Notes: generated by a model from the letters alone, not told the origin. Shown: positions 21,473 through 31,968, counted from the first letter of the stretch. The stretch is 64,000 nucleotides of DNA from Spirosoma aerolatum (GCF_002056795.1 NZ_CP020104.1:6085501-6149500), one strand, 5' to 3'. A program made the numbers and translations.

Positions 21473-23848
21473 ATGCTCCGCAATTATTTAAAAATTGCCT
21501 TACGAAATCTATCTAAAAACAAGGCTTACTCAGCAATCAATATCATCGGTCTGGCGGTTGGCATGGCCATTGCGATGTTGATTGGTCTATGGATTTACGA
21601 TGAACTGTCGTTCAATAAATTCCATAAGAATTACGATCGTCTGGCTCAACTCTATGTTAATCAAACCTTTAACGGCACTACTGGTAGTAGCCGGGCGGTT
21701 TCGCTCCCATCGGCCAATACGATCAAAAACAACTATAAAGCTGACTTCACTGCCGTAGCCCTGGCTTCGTGGAACTTTGGCCATCTGTTAGTCAACGGCG
21801 ACCGGAAGATCAATAAGGAAGGGATGTATGCCGAGCCGGAGCTACCGAAGATGCTCTCGCTCACCATGCTCAAAGGCGACTATGCCACGGCGTTAAAAGA
21901 ACCTTCTTCCATTTTACTTTCCGCATCAACGGCCGAGGCTCTGTTTGGCAGTGCCAATCCACTTGGCAAAATCGTTAAAGTGGATGCCAAACGCAATATG
22001 AAGGTGACGGGCGTTTTTGAAGACCTCCCCTTCAACTCCAACTTTTATGAAGTCAATTACTACCTACCCTGGAGCGCCTACCTGGCCGACGAATCCTGGG
22101 TAAAAGAATCGCTGCAACAGTGGGGAAATCACTCATTTCAGTGCTACGCCCAAATTGCCGACCGCGCCGATATGAACAAGGTGTCGGCTAAAATCCGGGA
22201 TGTAGAGAAAAAACACGCTTCGGAAGGTGAAAAGCCAGAATATTTTCTGCACCCCATGAGCCAATGGCACCTATATTCCGATTTTAAAGAGGGCAAAAAC
22301 GTAGGTGGTGGTATTCAGTTTGTCTGGCTGTTCAGCCTGATCGGTGTGTTCGTGTTGCTGCTGGCCTGTATCAATTTCATGAATCTGAGCACCGCCCGGA
22401 GCGAGAAACGGGCCAAAGAAGTGGGCATTCGGAAAGCGGTAGGCTCGCTTCGTCAGCAACTGATTTTCCAGTTTCTGAGCGAATCGATGCTGGTCGTTTT
22501 CTTTGCGCTACTCATCGCTCTGATTATTGTTCTGATCGCGATCCCCTCGTTCAATGACCTATCGGGCAAGAAGGTCAGTATTCCCTTTGCCAATCCCATT
22601 TTCTGGTTACTGCTGATCAGTTTTTCACTCATTACGGGCTTCCTATCAGGCAGTTATCCAGCTTTGTATCTATCGTCGTTCAATCCACTGAGTGTACTGA
22701 AAGGTACATTCCGGGTGGGTCGCTGGGCGGCACTTCCACGCAAAGTGCTGGTTGTGGTTCAGTTTACGGTATCCATCACCCTTATCATCGGTACGCTTAT
22801 TGTATTCCGGCAGATTCAGCACGCCAAAAACCGGCCTGTGGGTTATGATCGGTCCAATCTGCTGCAAACATCCCTCAGTCCGGGTACGTATGGGAAATAT
22901 GACCCTTTACGGGACGACATGCTCAAGACGGGTGTCGTGTATGAAATGAGCCAATCGTCGAGCCCCACCACGGGCGTGTGGTCCAATCAAATTGGGTTCG
23001 ACTGGGAAGGTAAAGATCCAAAATCATTACCCCTGTTCGGTATCGTGGCCTGTACGCATCACTTCGGCAAAAGCATTGGCTGGCAGATTCTGGAAGGCCG
23101 CGACTTCTCCAAAGACTTTTCGACGGATAGCTCAGCGTTTATCCTGAATGAAGCTGCTGTTAAACTGACTGGATTGAAAAACATCGTTGGGAAAACCATT
23201 CGCTATAACGGAAAGCCCATGCAGGTAATCGGTGTGGTAAAGAATATGGTGATGGAGTCGCCTTATGAGCCTATCAAACCTACCATTTTCCTGATCAATT
23301 ACGGCTGGGCGAATGTGCTTACGCTCAAGCTCAAACCGAATGTGCCTGTCGACGATGCGATTAAGCAGGTCAAAGCGGTATTTAAAAAATACGACCCCGA
23401 CACCCCGTTCGATTTTAAATTCACCGACGAAGAGTACGATGCCAAGTTCAGGACCGAAGAACGAGTGGGCAAACTGGCGCGGGTCTTTGCCGTATTAGCC
23501 ATTTTCATCAGTTGCCTCGGTCTGTTTGGACTGGCTTCGTTCGTGGCGGAGCAACGTATCAAAGAAATTGGTGTTCGGAAGGTACTGGGCGCATCGGTTT
23601 TCAGCCTGTGGGGGCTGCTTTCCAAAGACTTTGTCCGGCTGGTCGCCATTTCGTTCCTGATTGCCACGCCCATCGCCTGGTATTTTCTGGACGACTGGCT
23701 CCAGCAGTACGATTACCGGACATCTATTTCCTGGGCCGTTTTCGCCTTGTCTGGTCTAGGAGCCACCATGATTACCCTAATGACCGTCAGTTATCAGGCC
23801 ATTCGGGCCGCCTTAATGAACCCTGTAAAATCGTTACGAACGGAATAA
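21473..23848 (+). CDS. FtsX/MacB-type ABC transporter permease
   Basis: The 791-residue protein has two MacB periplasmic-core plus FtsX units: an N-terminal helix (ISAINIIGLAVGMAIAMLIG region), a large extracytoplasmic domain, three helices around residues 283-410, a fifth near 427, a second core domain, and three C-terminal helices from about 665. RSEKRAKEVGIRKAVGSLRQ and EQRIKEIGVRKVLGASVFSL are the coupling helices that contact an ATPase. No ATPase gene is adjacent. The class is often linked to export or to envelope stress. The second copy follows at 23979. Confidence 0.92.
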   Translation: MLRNYLKIALRNLSKNKAYSAINIIGLAVGMAIAMLIGLWIYDELSFNKFHKNYDRLAQLYVNQTFNGTTGSSRAVSLPSANTIKNNYKADFTAVALASWNFGHLLVNGDRKINKEGMYAEPELPKMLSLTMLKGDYATALKEPSSILLSASTAEALFGSANPLGKIVKVDAKRNMKVTGVFEDLPFNSNFYEVNYYLPWSAYLADESWVKESLQQWGNHSFQCYAQIADRADMNKVSAKIRDVEKKHASEGEKPEYFLHPMSQWHLYSDFKEGKNVGGGIQFVWLFSLIGVFVLLLACINFMNLSTARSEKRAKEVGIRKAVGSLRQQLIFQFLSESMLVVFFALLIALIIVLIAIPSFNDLSGKKVSIPFANPIFWLLLISFSLITGFLSGSYPALYLSSFNPLSVLKGTFRVGRWAALPRKVLVVVQFTVSITLIIGTLIVFRQIQHAKNRPVGYDRSNLLQTSLSPGTYGKYDPLRDDMLKTGVVYEMSQSSSPTTGVWSNQIGFDWEGKDPKSLPLFGIVACTHHFGKSIGWQILEGRDFSKDFSTDSSAFILNEAAVKLTGLKNIVGKTIRYNGKPMQVIGVVKNMVMESPYEPIKPTIFLINYGWANVLTLKLKPNVPVDDAIKQVKAVFKKYDPDTPFDFKFTDEEYDAKFRTEERVGKLARVFAVLAIFISCLGLFGLASFVAEQRIKEIGVRKVLGASVFSLWGLLSKDFVRLVAISFLIATPIAWYFLDDWLQQYDYRTSISWAVFALSGLGATMITLMTVSYQAIRAALMNPVKSLRTE

Positions 23849-23851
23849 TTA

Positions 23852-23960
23852 TAGAGACGCAACACCTTGCGTCTCCTGACCGGATGGCTCTTTAACCGGA
23901 TGGTTTTGGCTGACACTAGGTGTTGCTGACGCATAGGAGACGCAAGGTATTGCGTCTCTA
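23852..23960. repeat. Palindromic intergenic repeat (TAGAGACGC family), copy 1
   Basis: The 26-nt arms 23852-23877 and 23935-23960 are inverted with one mismatch; each begins or ends with TAGAGACGCAA. The 57-nt centre carries ACCGGATGG twice. A second element of the same design, with its centre inverted, lies at 26350-26427 after the next permease gene. Confidence 0.85.
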
Positions 23961-23978
23961 CCACAACCCTCACACTCT

Positions 23979-26345
23979 ATGCTACGCAACTACATCAAAA
24001 TCGCCTGGAGAAACATCTGGAAAAACAAGACGTTCTCTTTCATCAACATTCTTGGACTGGCTTTAGGCATGGCCTGTAGCCTGCTCATCATGATCTGGGT
24101 GCAGGATGAACGCCATATGGATCACTTCCATAAGAACGACGCCCGGCTATATCGGGTGATGGAAAATCAGCACTACGTAGGCGTTATCAATACCTTCCCG
24201 TCGACACCGGGGATTCTGGCCGAAAACATCGTAAAAGATATTCCTGAAATTCAGATGGCAAGCCAGATGCTTTGGGAAGAGCAAACGCTGTTTACGGTAG
24301 GCAATACGTTCGAAAAAGAAAAAGGGCGTTCGGTGCAGGGCGATTTCCTGACGATGTTTTCGTTTCCGCTCAAGGAAGGCGACCCCAAAACGGCTCTCAA
24401 ACGACCCGATGGCCTGGTCATTAGCCAGAAACTCGCCGACAAATATTTTAAGGGACAGAACCCGATGGGCAAAATCATTCGGGTCGATAATACCGACGAC
24501 CTGATGGTAACGGGGATTCTAGCCGATATTCCCGAAAATTCGTCGCTGAAATTCGATTACCTCAAAAGCTTCGATCATTGGCTGAAAAACAACAAATGGG
24601 CGAAAGAATGGGGCAATAATGGTCCGCGTTGCTACGTGATGCTGGCCAACAATGCGTCGGTTGATAAAGTCAATGCCAAGATCAAAAATTACATCAAGAG
24701 TAAAAATAAAGACAGCAACGTAGAACTGTTTTTGCAGAACTACGGCGATTCGTACCTGTTCTCGAATTGGGAAGGCGGGGTGCAGAATGGTGGCCGGATC
24801 GAGTACGTACGCATCTTCTCGATTGTTGCCATTTTCATTCTGGCGATTGCCTGTATTAATTTCATGAACCTGGCTACGGCCCGTTCGGTCAAACGGTCGA
24901 AAGAAGTAGGGGTTCGGAAGGTAGTGGGTGCCTATAAAGCCAGTCTGATCGGGCAGTTTCTGGGCGAGTCTATGCTCATTACTATGCTCTCGCTGGTGTT
25001 TTCGGTCCTGATTGTGCTGCTGATCCTGCCTGTTTTCAATGAACTAACCAGTAAAAAGCTCTCGCTTGACTTTTCCGATCCTACTTTCCTGCTCCTGTTG
25101 CTTGGCTTATCGGTCGTAACGGGGCTTGTGTCGGGAAGTTATCCGGCCCTGTTTATGTCGGCGCTCAATCCGGTGGTTATTCTCAAAGGCTCGCTGAAGT
25201 TTAAATCGAGTGCCACGTACTTCCGAAAAGGCCTGGTCGTATTGCAGTTTGGCCTGTCGATCATGCTAATTCTGGGTACATTGGTCGTTTACCGTCAGAT
25301 CAACTACATCCAGACGAAAAACCTGGGTTACGATCGTGAAAACCTGCTGTATATGGCTCTGGAGGGCGACCTGCAACGCAATTTCCCGTCGTTCCGGCAG
25401 GAACTGGAGCATCAGCCGGGCATCAAGTCGGTCACCTGTGCTCAGTCGGACCCGCTCGAAGTGGGCAGCTCTACCCAGGGAGTACGCTGGCCCGGAAAAG
25501 ATACGACCCAACTTATGCTGTTCAGTCAGAACGCTGTTTCGTACGACTACATTAAAACGATGGGTATTAAATTACTCGACGGCCGCGATTTTTCGAAAGA
25601 CTTCACCACCGACACTAGCAACTACATCATCAACGAAGCCTCAGCCCGAAAAATCGGCTATAAAAATCCAGTCGGCAAAGAATTAACAATGTGGGGCCGG
25701 AAAGGGAAAATCATTGGCCTGATGAAAGATTTCCATTACAATTCGCTCCATAGTGCCATCGAGCCACTGATTTTACACCTGCAGCGCGGCAACGATACCA
25801 CCCGAAACTGGGGAACCATTCTGGTACGTACGCAGCCCAACGAAACCAAACAGGCTATCGCCAGCATGGAAACGCTGCATAAGAAGTTCAACCCACACTT
25901 TCCGTTCAAATACCTGTTTACCGATCAGGAATTTGGCAACCTGTATAAAGCCGAAAACACGGTCAGTAAACTGGCTAGTTATTTTGCCTTTCTGGCGATT
26001 TTCATTTCCTGCCTGGGTCTGTTTGGTTTGGCTGCGTTCACGGCAGAGCAACGCACAAAAGAAATTGGTATTCGGAAAGTACTGGGAGCCAGTATTCCCA
26101 ATCTGGTTGGTATGCTATCGAAAGAGTTTATGCTCCTGGTGCTGCTGGCTGCATTCATTGCTTTCCCGCTGGGCTGGTATTTCCTCAATGGCTGGCTGGA
26201 AAAGTACGCCTACCGGATCGAACTGGCCTGGTGGTATTTCCTGGTGGCCTTGGTTGGTGCCATGCTCATTGCGCTGATAACGGTCAGTTTTCAGAGCATC
26301 AAAGCCGCCTTATTGAATCCGGTCAAATCGTTGAAAACGGAATAA
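23979..26345 (+). CDS. FtsX/MacB-type ABC transporter permease (paralogue)
   Basis: The 788-residue product has the same double MacB/FtsX layout as the preceding gene: an N-terminal helix ahead of VQDERHMDHFHKND, coupling helices RSVKRSKEVGVRKVVGAYKA and EQRTKEIGIRKVLGASIPNL, and eight predicted membrane segments. The two proteins are clear paralogues from tandem duplication, but diverged in their outer domains. The intergenic repeat separates them, so they may not share one transcript. No ATPase gene is nearby. Confidence 0.92.
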   Translation: MLRNYIKIAWRNIWKNKTFSFINILGLALGMACSLLIMIWVQDERHMDHFHKNDARLYRVMENQHYVGVINTFPSTPGILAENIVKDIPEIQMASQMLWEEQTLFTVGNTFEKEKGRSVQGDFLTMFSFPLKEGDPKTALKRPDGLVISQKLADKYFKGQNPMGKIIRVDNTDDLMVTGILADIPENSSLKFDYLKSFDHWLKNNKWAKEWGNNGPRCYVMLANNASVDKVNAKIKNYIKSKNKDSNVELFLQNYGDSYLFSNWEGGVQNGGRIEYVRIFSIVAIFILAIACINFMNLATARSVKRSKEVGVRKVVGAYKASLIGQFLGESMLITMLSLVFSVLIVLLILPVFNELTSKKLSLDFSDPTFLLLLLGLSVVTGLVSGSYPALFMSALNPVVILKGSLKFKSSATYFRKGLVVLQFGLSIMLILGTLVVYRQINYIQTKNLGYDRENLLYMALEGDLQRNFPSFRQELEHQPGIKSVTCAQSDPLEVGSSTQGVRWPGKDTTQLMLFSQNAVSYDYIKTMGIKLLDGRDFSKDFTTDTSNYIINEASARKIGYKNPVGKELTMWGRKGKIIGLMKDFHYNSLHSAIEPLILHLQRGNDTTRNWGTILVRTQPNETKQAIASMETLHKKFNPHFPFKYLFTDQEFGNLYKAENTVSKLASYFAFLAIFISCLGLFGLAAFTAEQRTKEIGIRKVLGASIPNLVGMLSKEFMLLVLLAAFIAFPLGWYFLNGWLEKYAYRIELAWWYFLVALVGAMLIALITVSFQSIKAALLNPVKSLKTE

Positions 26346-26349
26346 CCTG

Positions 26350-26427
26350 TAGAGACGCGATCCCTCGCGTCTCATGGGCGTCAGCAATAAACCATCCGGA
26401 AAGGAGACGCGAGGGATCGCGTCTCTA
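26350..26427. repeat. Palindromic intergenic repeat (TAGAGACGC family), copy 2
   Basis: Perfect 24-nt inverted arms at 26350-26373 and 26404-26427, starting TAGAGACGCGATCC. The centre contains ACCATCCGG, the reverse complement of the ACCGGATGG-like core in copy 1. Confidence 0.85.
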
Positions 26428-26542
26428 CAATGGTCATAAAGGTAGTGAGCCACGCTGCCTTCAATTATTTTGTTCTGCCCACTAAAAATTCAGTTTTATT
26501 GCCCTATGTTCGTTGCCAATCCCACGACTTCGTTTTTGGACT

Positions 26543-28117
26543 ATGAGGCAACTTATCGCCGTTTGTAGTATACTCTATTTTTTTAGTTCATGCACGACTA
26601 AACAGCAGACTGACCAAACGGAATTTCATGACTTAGCTGTTTCCGGGCTTTCTGGTAAACAACTGGCGGTAGCCCACTGTAGCCGTTGCCATGCATTTGT
26701 AAGTCCTGATGTATTGGCCAAAGCAAACTGGCGGGATGTGCTCCCCGCTATGGGCCATCGGATGGGTATCTACAGCGGAGGTACCAGACCCGACAGTTTG
26801 TTTGACGCGGGCGAAAGTGGCGAAACGGTTCGCGAGGCTGCTATTTTCCCGGAAAAGCCTACGCTGGCCAAAGACGATTGGCGAAAGATAGAACGCTATT
26901 ATCTCGACAGCGCCCCTGATACCATCCTGCCTCCCATTCGCAAAACGCCCATTCGGATGGGACTGAAGCATTTCAGGTATAGAGAAGCTTCGTTCGCAAA
27001 TCGGCCTGCTCTGACGTCAATGGTCAAGATACTTCCCGATCATCGGGGAATCGTTTTCGGAGATGGCAAGCCCAGGCGTAACAACCTGACGTTTCTAACT
27101 CCCGAATTGACGGAACGGTATAGTATGCGGTTGGCCACAACCCCGATTCAGTTTGACGAAAAAGCCAATGAGCTATACCTGACCACCATTGGGAAAGGTG
27201 TTTTCCCGACCGATGCCGCCAACGGATCGTTGACACGCTTGCAGAAAAATAGATCGGAGCCGGGCTATCAATCCGAAACGGTTGCCATTCCTCACTTACG
27301 TCGACCCGTGTTTATGGCATACGGTGATTTGACTAAAGACGGATTCGAGGATGTAGTAGCCTGTGAGTTTGGTAACCAGACCGGCCAACTGGCGTGGTAC
27401 GAAAACGATAAAAAAGGCGGGTACACAAAACGCGTTTTACGAGAAAAGCCCGGTGCCATCACCGCCATTATTAAGGATGCTAATCGGGATGGATTACCAG
27501 ATATTTATGTGCTGATGGCGCAGGGTGACGAAGGTATTTTTCTGTACGAAAACCAGGGAGGAGGTACATTCAAAGAAAAACGATTGCTCACTTTCCTGCC
27601 CCTCAATGGATCTCAACAGATTGAACTGGCCGATTTTAACAAAGATGGATTTGACGACATCGTCTATGTTTGTGGCGACAACGCCGACAAAACCCCAATC
27701 TTAAAGAAGTACCACGGTATCTACATTTTTCTGAATGACGGAAAAGCCAATTTTACCCAATCGTATTTCTACCAACTGAATGGCGCCTATAAGGCCATGG
27801 TACGAGATTATGACTTAGATGGCGATCTGGATATAGCGGCTATATCGTTTTTCCCAGACTACCTTCGCTACCCAACAGAAAGCTTTATCTACCTGGAAAA
27901 TAAGGGAAAGTTAACCTTCGTCGATTATTCGTTTCCGGAGGCCACCCGAGGAAGATGGGTCGTCATGGATGCGGGCGACATGGATGCCGACGGTGATATT
28001 GATCTGGTTCTGGGCTCGTTTGTTTATTTTATCCCGCAGGGCGATACGACCGGATTAGGTAAAAAGTGGCTTTCAGAGGGGCCTTCGGTCATCGTTCTGG
28101 AAAATACAATCCGGTAG
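26543..28117 (+). CDS. Lipoprotein with haem-type CxxCH motif and VCBS/FG-GAP repeats
   Basis: Start is set at MRQLIAVCSILYFFSSC (26543), which gives a clean lipoprotein signal with Cys17; the frame is open to 26513. CSRCH (46-50) is a c-type haem attachment motif in a short domain resembling those of secreted oxidoreductases. The rest is a beta propeller of VCBS/FG-GAP repeats with calcium-binding loops, e.g. DANRDGLPDIY, DFNKDGFDDIVYV, DYDLDGDLDIAAI and DMDADGDIDLVLG. The protein is expected on the cell surface; substrate unknown. Confidence 0.82.
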   Translation: MRQLIAVCSILYFFSSCTTKQQTDQTEFHDLAVSGLSGKQLAVAHCSRCHAFVSPDVLAKANWRDVLPAMGHRMGIYSGGTRPDSLFDAGESGETVREAAIFPEKPTLAKDDWRKIERYYLDSAPDTILPPIRKTPIRMGLKHFRYREASFANRPALTSMVKILPDHRGIVFGDGKPRRNNLTFLTPELTERYSMRLATTPIQFDEKANELYLTTIGKGVFPTDAANGSLTRLQKNRSEPGYQSETVAIPHLRRPVFMAYGDLTKDGFEDVVACEFGNQTGQLAWYENDKKGGYTKRVLREKPGAITAIIKDANRDGLPDIYVLMAQGDEGIFLYENQGGGTFKEKRLLTFLPLNGSQQIELADFNKDGFDDIVYVCGDNADKTPILKKYHGIYIFLNDGKANFTQSYFYQLNGAYKAMVRDYDLDGDLDIAAISFFPDYLRYPTESFIYLENKGKLTFVDYSFPEATRGRWVVMDAGDMDADGDIDLVLGSFVYFIPQGDTTGLGKKWLSEGPSVIVLENTIR

Positions 28118-28157
28118 ACTCTTACGTCTAAAGCTCGGTTGTATTATACCGACTCTT

Positions 28158-28982
28158 CTATGCACTTTCAACCAACTTACCATCCTGCTCCTGAATGATT
28201 TCCTTATCGATGAGCCGGGTGAGGTAATTCTCAATGCTCCAGTCGCCTAAACCATAAATCCGATCCGTCGACAACCATTCACCTACAATCTGGCGGGGCG
28301 TTTTAGGCGCTGCCTGAACCAGATTCAGCAATTGGTTTTCGATAGTCGACAGGCCATTTGCCCCTACCTGTAAACGATTCAGATGGGCCTGTAAGGCTTC
28401 GCGCAGGAACCGCAATCGGCCAAAACCTCCCGACATTACCTGGTTCAGAGCCACCACATCCGAGGCAGCATAGGCAGCCCACACATGAGCCGCCAACTCC
28501 AATTCAAAGCCGGTCAAGGGTTCGGCCTGCGGATACAGCGAAGCCAGTTGAGCAGCCGTTAGTTGACCGAGTCCTTTAAAATCGGGAACACCGTCGAACT
28601 GATTGATGGAGACTTGTTTCAATACAGTATTACCCAGTTCGATGCGCGAAAAACGAGCCAGTAAAAAGGCTAGATTAATCTGGCAAAATAAATCGTGTTC
28701 AAACCAGAGGATAATCTGATCGTAGGTGCCGGGCTGATAGATTCGGTCAAATTCGGCAACCACTTTCTGCTGATACGTATCTGCTTCATCTGGCCGATCG
28801 CCAAACTCGGTACGTAGCCAGTTCTCGCGCAATTGCCATAAGGCAGCATCCGGTTGCATGGCGTCCAGCAATGGCCCTTCAGACAACATTTCGCGCCATA
28901 TGGCTACCTCGCCGGGCAATCCAGCTTCTGCAAACGAATAGGCCGTAGCATCGCCGTTCAATACGTGTAAGATTTTTTTCAT
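28158..28982 (-). CDS. DUF1835 domain protein
   Basis: The 274-residue protein starts LHVLNGDATAYSFAEAGLPG then EVAIWREMLSEGPL, the standard DUF1835 opening, and continues with IILWFEHDLFCQINL. The C-terminal part contains a winged-helix-like segment (PRQIVGEWLSTDRIYGLGDW). The role is not known. Convergent with the VCBS lipoprotein gene. Confidence 0.82.
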   Translation of the reverse strand: MKKILHVLNGDATAYSFAEAGLPGEVAIWREMLSEGPLLDAMQPDAALWQLRENWLRTEFGDRPDEADTYQQKVVAEFDRIYQPGTYDQIILWFEHDLFCQINLAFLLARFSRIELGNTVLKQVSINQFDGVPDFKGLGQLTAAQLASLYPQAEPLTGFELELAAHVWAAYAASDVVALNQVMSGGFGRLRFLREALQAHLNRLQVGANGLSTIENQLLNLVQAAPKTPRQIVGEWLSTDRIYGLGDWSIENYLTRLIDKEIIQEQDGKLVESA

Positions 28983-29053
28983 TAGTCTATGTTGTTCTTA
29001 TTATCTATCTGAAGCTGTTTAAACGTTTACAAATTGAGTCCAAACAGGTGCGT

Positions 29054-29137
29054 TTTTGTCATGCTGAGGAACGAAGCATCTTCGATAGCTGGAGTTATAG
29101 CGCCACAAAAGATGCTTTGTTCCTCAGCATGACAAAA
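29054..29137. repeat. Inverted repeat of the GTCATGCTGAGGAACGAAGC type
   Basis: The 29-nt arms 29054-29082 and 29109-29137 are inverted with one mismatch and contain GTCATGCTGAGGAAC. This short palindromic element is one I know to be widespread between genes in Cytophagales and related genomes. It occupies most of the 245-nt gap between the DUF1835 and histidine kinase genes. Confidence 0.85.
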
Positions 29138-29227
29138 TAACCCAACTTCTGACCTGAGCAGGAAAGTTTAAACAGTTCCTATGTTAAAGATAGCTTTCTG
29201 CACGAAAAAATCCCTACGAATGAGCCC

Positions 29228-30796
29228 TTAAACGGGCAAATAAACCCAGAACGTAGCTCCTTCACCGGGAGAGCTGGTTGCCGTAATACCGCCCCCATGC
29301 GCTTCTGCTACGCGCTGGCAAATAGCCAGCCCTAAACCTGTACCGGCATATTCGTTCTTACCATGCAGGCGCTGAAAAACCTGAAAAATACGATCTACAT
29401 ACTGAACGTCGAACCCTATCCCTTTATCACGCACACTGACCTCATGAAACAGCGTAGCAAGGTTGGTCGGCTTAACGGATTGGGGGAGTTCATTTCGTGG
29501 CCGCAGGTCGCTTTTTATCTCCACAAATGGGCGATGGCCAGGTTTGTTAAACTTTAGGGCATTGGCAATTAGATTCTGAAAAAGCTGCTCCAATTGCGAA
29601 CTATCCCCGTTCACCATCGGTAGAGTATTCACGACAATCTCGGCATTCTGCTGGCTAATGGTCCAGTCGAGTGTCGTCAATACATCGGCTAGTACGTCAG
29701 CCAGAGAAATTAATCGAAAATCCTGGGGACTTATTGGCGTTCGTGAATAAGTCAGTAGATCCTTAATCAGGATCGACATGCGAGCCCCTGCCAGGTTTAT
29801 ACGCTGGAGATAATCGCTGCCGGTCTCGGTCAGTTGCCCATCCAATTGATTTTCCAACAACGTGCTGAACGACTGAATTTTACGCAGCGGCTCCTGAAGG
29901 TCGTGGCTGGCAATGTAAGCGAACTGCTTCAAATTTTCATTCGAGCGATTCAATTCGTCAACCTTTGCTTCAAGCTGGAGTTGCAGTTGCCTCAACCGAG
30001 TGAAATCGGTAAAGTGAATAACGACCTCGTCGTCCAGCTTGAACGTACTCATCAGATTATACAGGTCAAGCCCATCTTTATCATAATGGATTTCAAACGT
30101 AAGCGGCTGACCTGTTTTGTAAGTTTCGACAGGATTGGTAAAACTCACCGTTTCGAAATAGCCCGGAAACACTTCTCCTACCCGTTTGCCCTGCAACTGG
30201 TCGGGGGTAGTATTCGCATAGGCGGCATAGGCCTGGTTGGTGAATCGAAAACGAAAATCCACGATTTCACCATTCTCAACAATCGGTTGCAGAACCTGCA
30301 ACGGTTCTTTCAATAAATTGATGATGGTTTGCAGATACTCATTGGCCTGCGCCACTTCCACCAATTGCACTTCGTGCGTAACATCTTCAACCGAATGAAT
30401 AATGTAGGCTAACTCACCATCAGGCCCTAAAACGGGTTTATTGACTGGTCGCCAGGCACGCCCTTCCAGTACACCCGTATGCGCATTAAGCCACTGGTGG
30501 CGCTGATCGGCCATCGCGTGAACCTGTCTGGTTTGCAACACTTGCCATAACGATTGCCGAAGCTGATCAGCAATGCCATCATTATGCCCGTCACTGAAGA
30601 ACGAATCAAATACTCCACGCCCAATCAGAGATTCCCGCTGCAGGTCAAGTGCGGCCAGGTAATCGTCCGATACAGCCAGAATCGTGAAGATCGGTGCGTC
30701 TGGCTTAAGTACCAGATGCTTACCAGGCATCGCATTAAGAAGAAAAACAGGGATGGATTGTCCATCCGGGTCATTTGCAGAAAAAGGCATCATCAA
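29228..30796 (-). CDS. PAS-domain sensor histidine kinase
   Basis: The 522-residue protein has two or three PAS regions (about residues 20-150 and 152-270) joined by a coiled coil (QLQLEAKVDELNRSNENLKQ), then HisKA with His298 in FAYIASHDLQEPLRKI, and an HATPase domain (NALKFNKPG, DKGIGFD, GTGLGLAICQRVAEAHGG). It has no membrane segment and is probably cytoplasmic. The DLQEPLRKI form is typical of phytochrome-like kinases. No response regulator gene is adjacent, so it is an orphan. The 295 nt upstream hold no gene. Confidence 0.92.
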   Translation of the reverse strand: MMMPFSANDPDGQSIPVFLLNAMPGKHLVLKPDAPIFTILAVSDDYLAALDLQRESLIGRGVFDSFFSDGHNDGIADQLRQSLWQVLQTRQVHAMADQRHQWLNAHTGVLEGRAWRPVNKPVLGPDGELAYIIHSVEDVTHEVQLVEVAQANEYLQTIINLLKEPLQVLQPIVENGEIVDFRFRFTNQAYAAYANTTPDQLQGKRVGEVFPGYFETVSFTNPVETYKTGQPLTFEIHYDKDGLDLYNLMSTFKLDDEVVIHFTDFTRLRQLQLQLEAKVDELNRSNENLKQFAYIASHDLQEPLRKIQSFSTLLENQLDGQLTETGSDYLQRINLAGARMSILIKDLLTYSRTPISPQDFRLISLADVLADVLTTLDWTISQQNAEIVVNTLPMVNGDSSQLEQLFQNLIANALKFNKPGHRPFVEIKSDLRPRNELPQSVKPTNLATLFHEVSVRDKGIGFDVQYVDRIFQVFQRLHGKNEYAGTGLGLAICQRVAEAHGGGITATSSPGEGATFWVYLPV

Positions 30797-31091
30797 GAAC
30801 CATCCTGGTGGGTTTTAATGATCGTTAATCATTAGCGGGTACGGCAGGAGCGAATCAAAAAAATATTGAGAACACCTATTACCGAGCTAAAATTATAGGC
30901 AAAATAGTTATTTACCTAAATCATATGTACAAAATGCCATCGACTGTAATTTGAAAGGGCGCCAGAAAAGCCATCCTATGCCTATTGTTATTGCGAAAAG
31001 TCTATAGACTTCTTATCAGCCTTCGTTGCTACGTGCTGAATTCGTACCTTGCAGAAAAATTAAGCCTAGATAGTACGTACACGATTCGCTC

Positions 31092-31946
31092 ATGAAAACC
31101 AACCGTTTTTTAGTTCTTTCAGCCGCTACTCTGCTGACCGTAAGCTCCATTAACACCACTTTCGCCCAGTTAAAAATCCCAGCGGCCAGCCCCTCGCAAA
31201 CGACCAAACAGAGCTTTGCCCTCGGTGAAATCACCCTTGAGTACTCAAGACCTGCTACCAAAGGACGGGCCATTTTCGGCGATCTGGTTCCTTTCGACAA
31301 AGTATGGCGGACGGGAGCCAATGCAACCACCAAAATCACGTTTTCGAACGACGTAAAAGTGGGAGGGAAAGAGGTCAAAGCCGGTACATACGGTTTATTC
31401 ACGATTCCCGGTAAGTCGAGCTGGCAGGTGATGCTATCGAAAGATTTGAACCTAGGGGCCAACGTTGCCGATTATAAAGTAGCCAATGAGGTGGCACGGG
31501 TTGAAGTAAAACCGACAACCTTGCCGTTCAAAGTAGAGACGTTTACAATCAATATCGCCGATATTCTACCCAGCTCGGCAACGCTGGAAATCATGTGGGA
31601 TAAAACTCGCGTGGCCGTACCCCTCACTGCCGACATCGACCAAACGATTACTCAAAATATAAAGGCGTCGATGGCCTCTGAAAAACCCGCGTATTTTGAA
31701 GCAGCCAGTTACTATTATGAAACCAACCGGGACTTGCCTCAGGCGTTGGCCTGGGTTACCAAAGCAACGGAGCAAAATCCGAACGCATTCTGGATCATGC
31801 TGCTGAAAGCCCGCATCGAGTTAAAAATGAACGAGAAGAAAAACGCTATTGCCAGCGCCCAGAAGACGGTTGAATTGGCCACTGCTGCTAAAAATGGCGA
31901 CTATGTTAAAATGGCAAACGACCTGATTGCCAGCGCCCAGAAATAA
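31092..31946 (+). CDS. DUF2911 domain secreted protein
   Basis: The 284-residue protein has a signal peptide (ending in TTFAQ) and the DUF2911 domain: ALGEITLEYSRPATKGRAIF, DKVWRTGANATTKITFSNDV and AGTYGLFTIPG. C-terminal residues from about 200 form a TPR-like pair of helices. The family is common in Bacteroidota and its function is unknown. It is followed by a terminator. Confidence 0.9.
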   Translation: MKTNRFLVLSAATLLTVSSINTTFAQLKIPAASPSQTTKQSFALGEITLEYSRPATKGRAIFGDLVPFDKVWRTGANATTKITFSNDVKVGGKEVKAGTYGLFTIPGKSSWQVMLSKDLNLGANVADYKVANEVARVEVKPTTLPFKVETFTINIADILPSSATLEIMWDKTRVAVPLTADIDQTITQNIKASMASEKPAYFEAASYYYETNRDLPQALAWVTKATEQNPNAFWIMLLKARIELKMNEKKNAIASAQKTVELATAAKNGDYVKMANDLIASAQK

Positions 31947-31968
31947 GTACTCCCACATTGTTCATACT

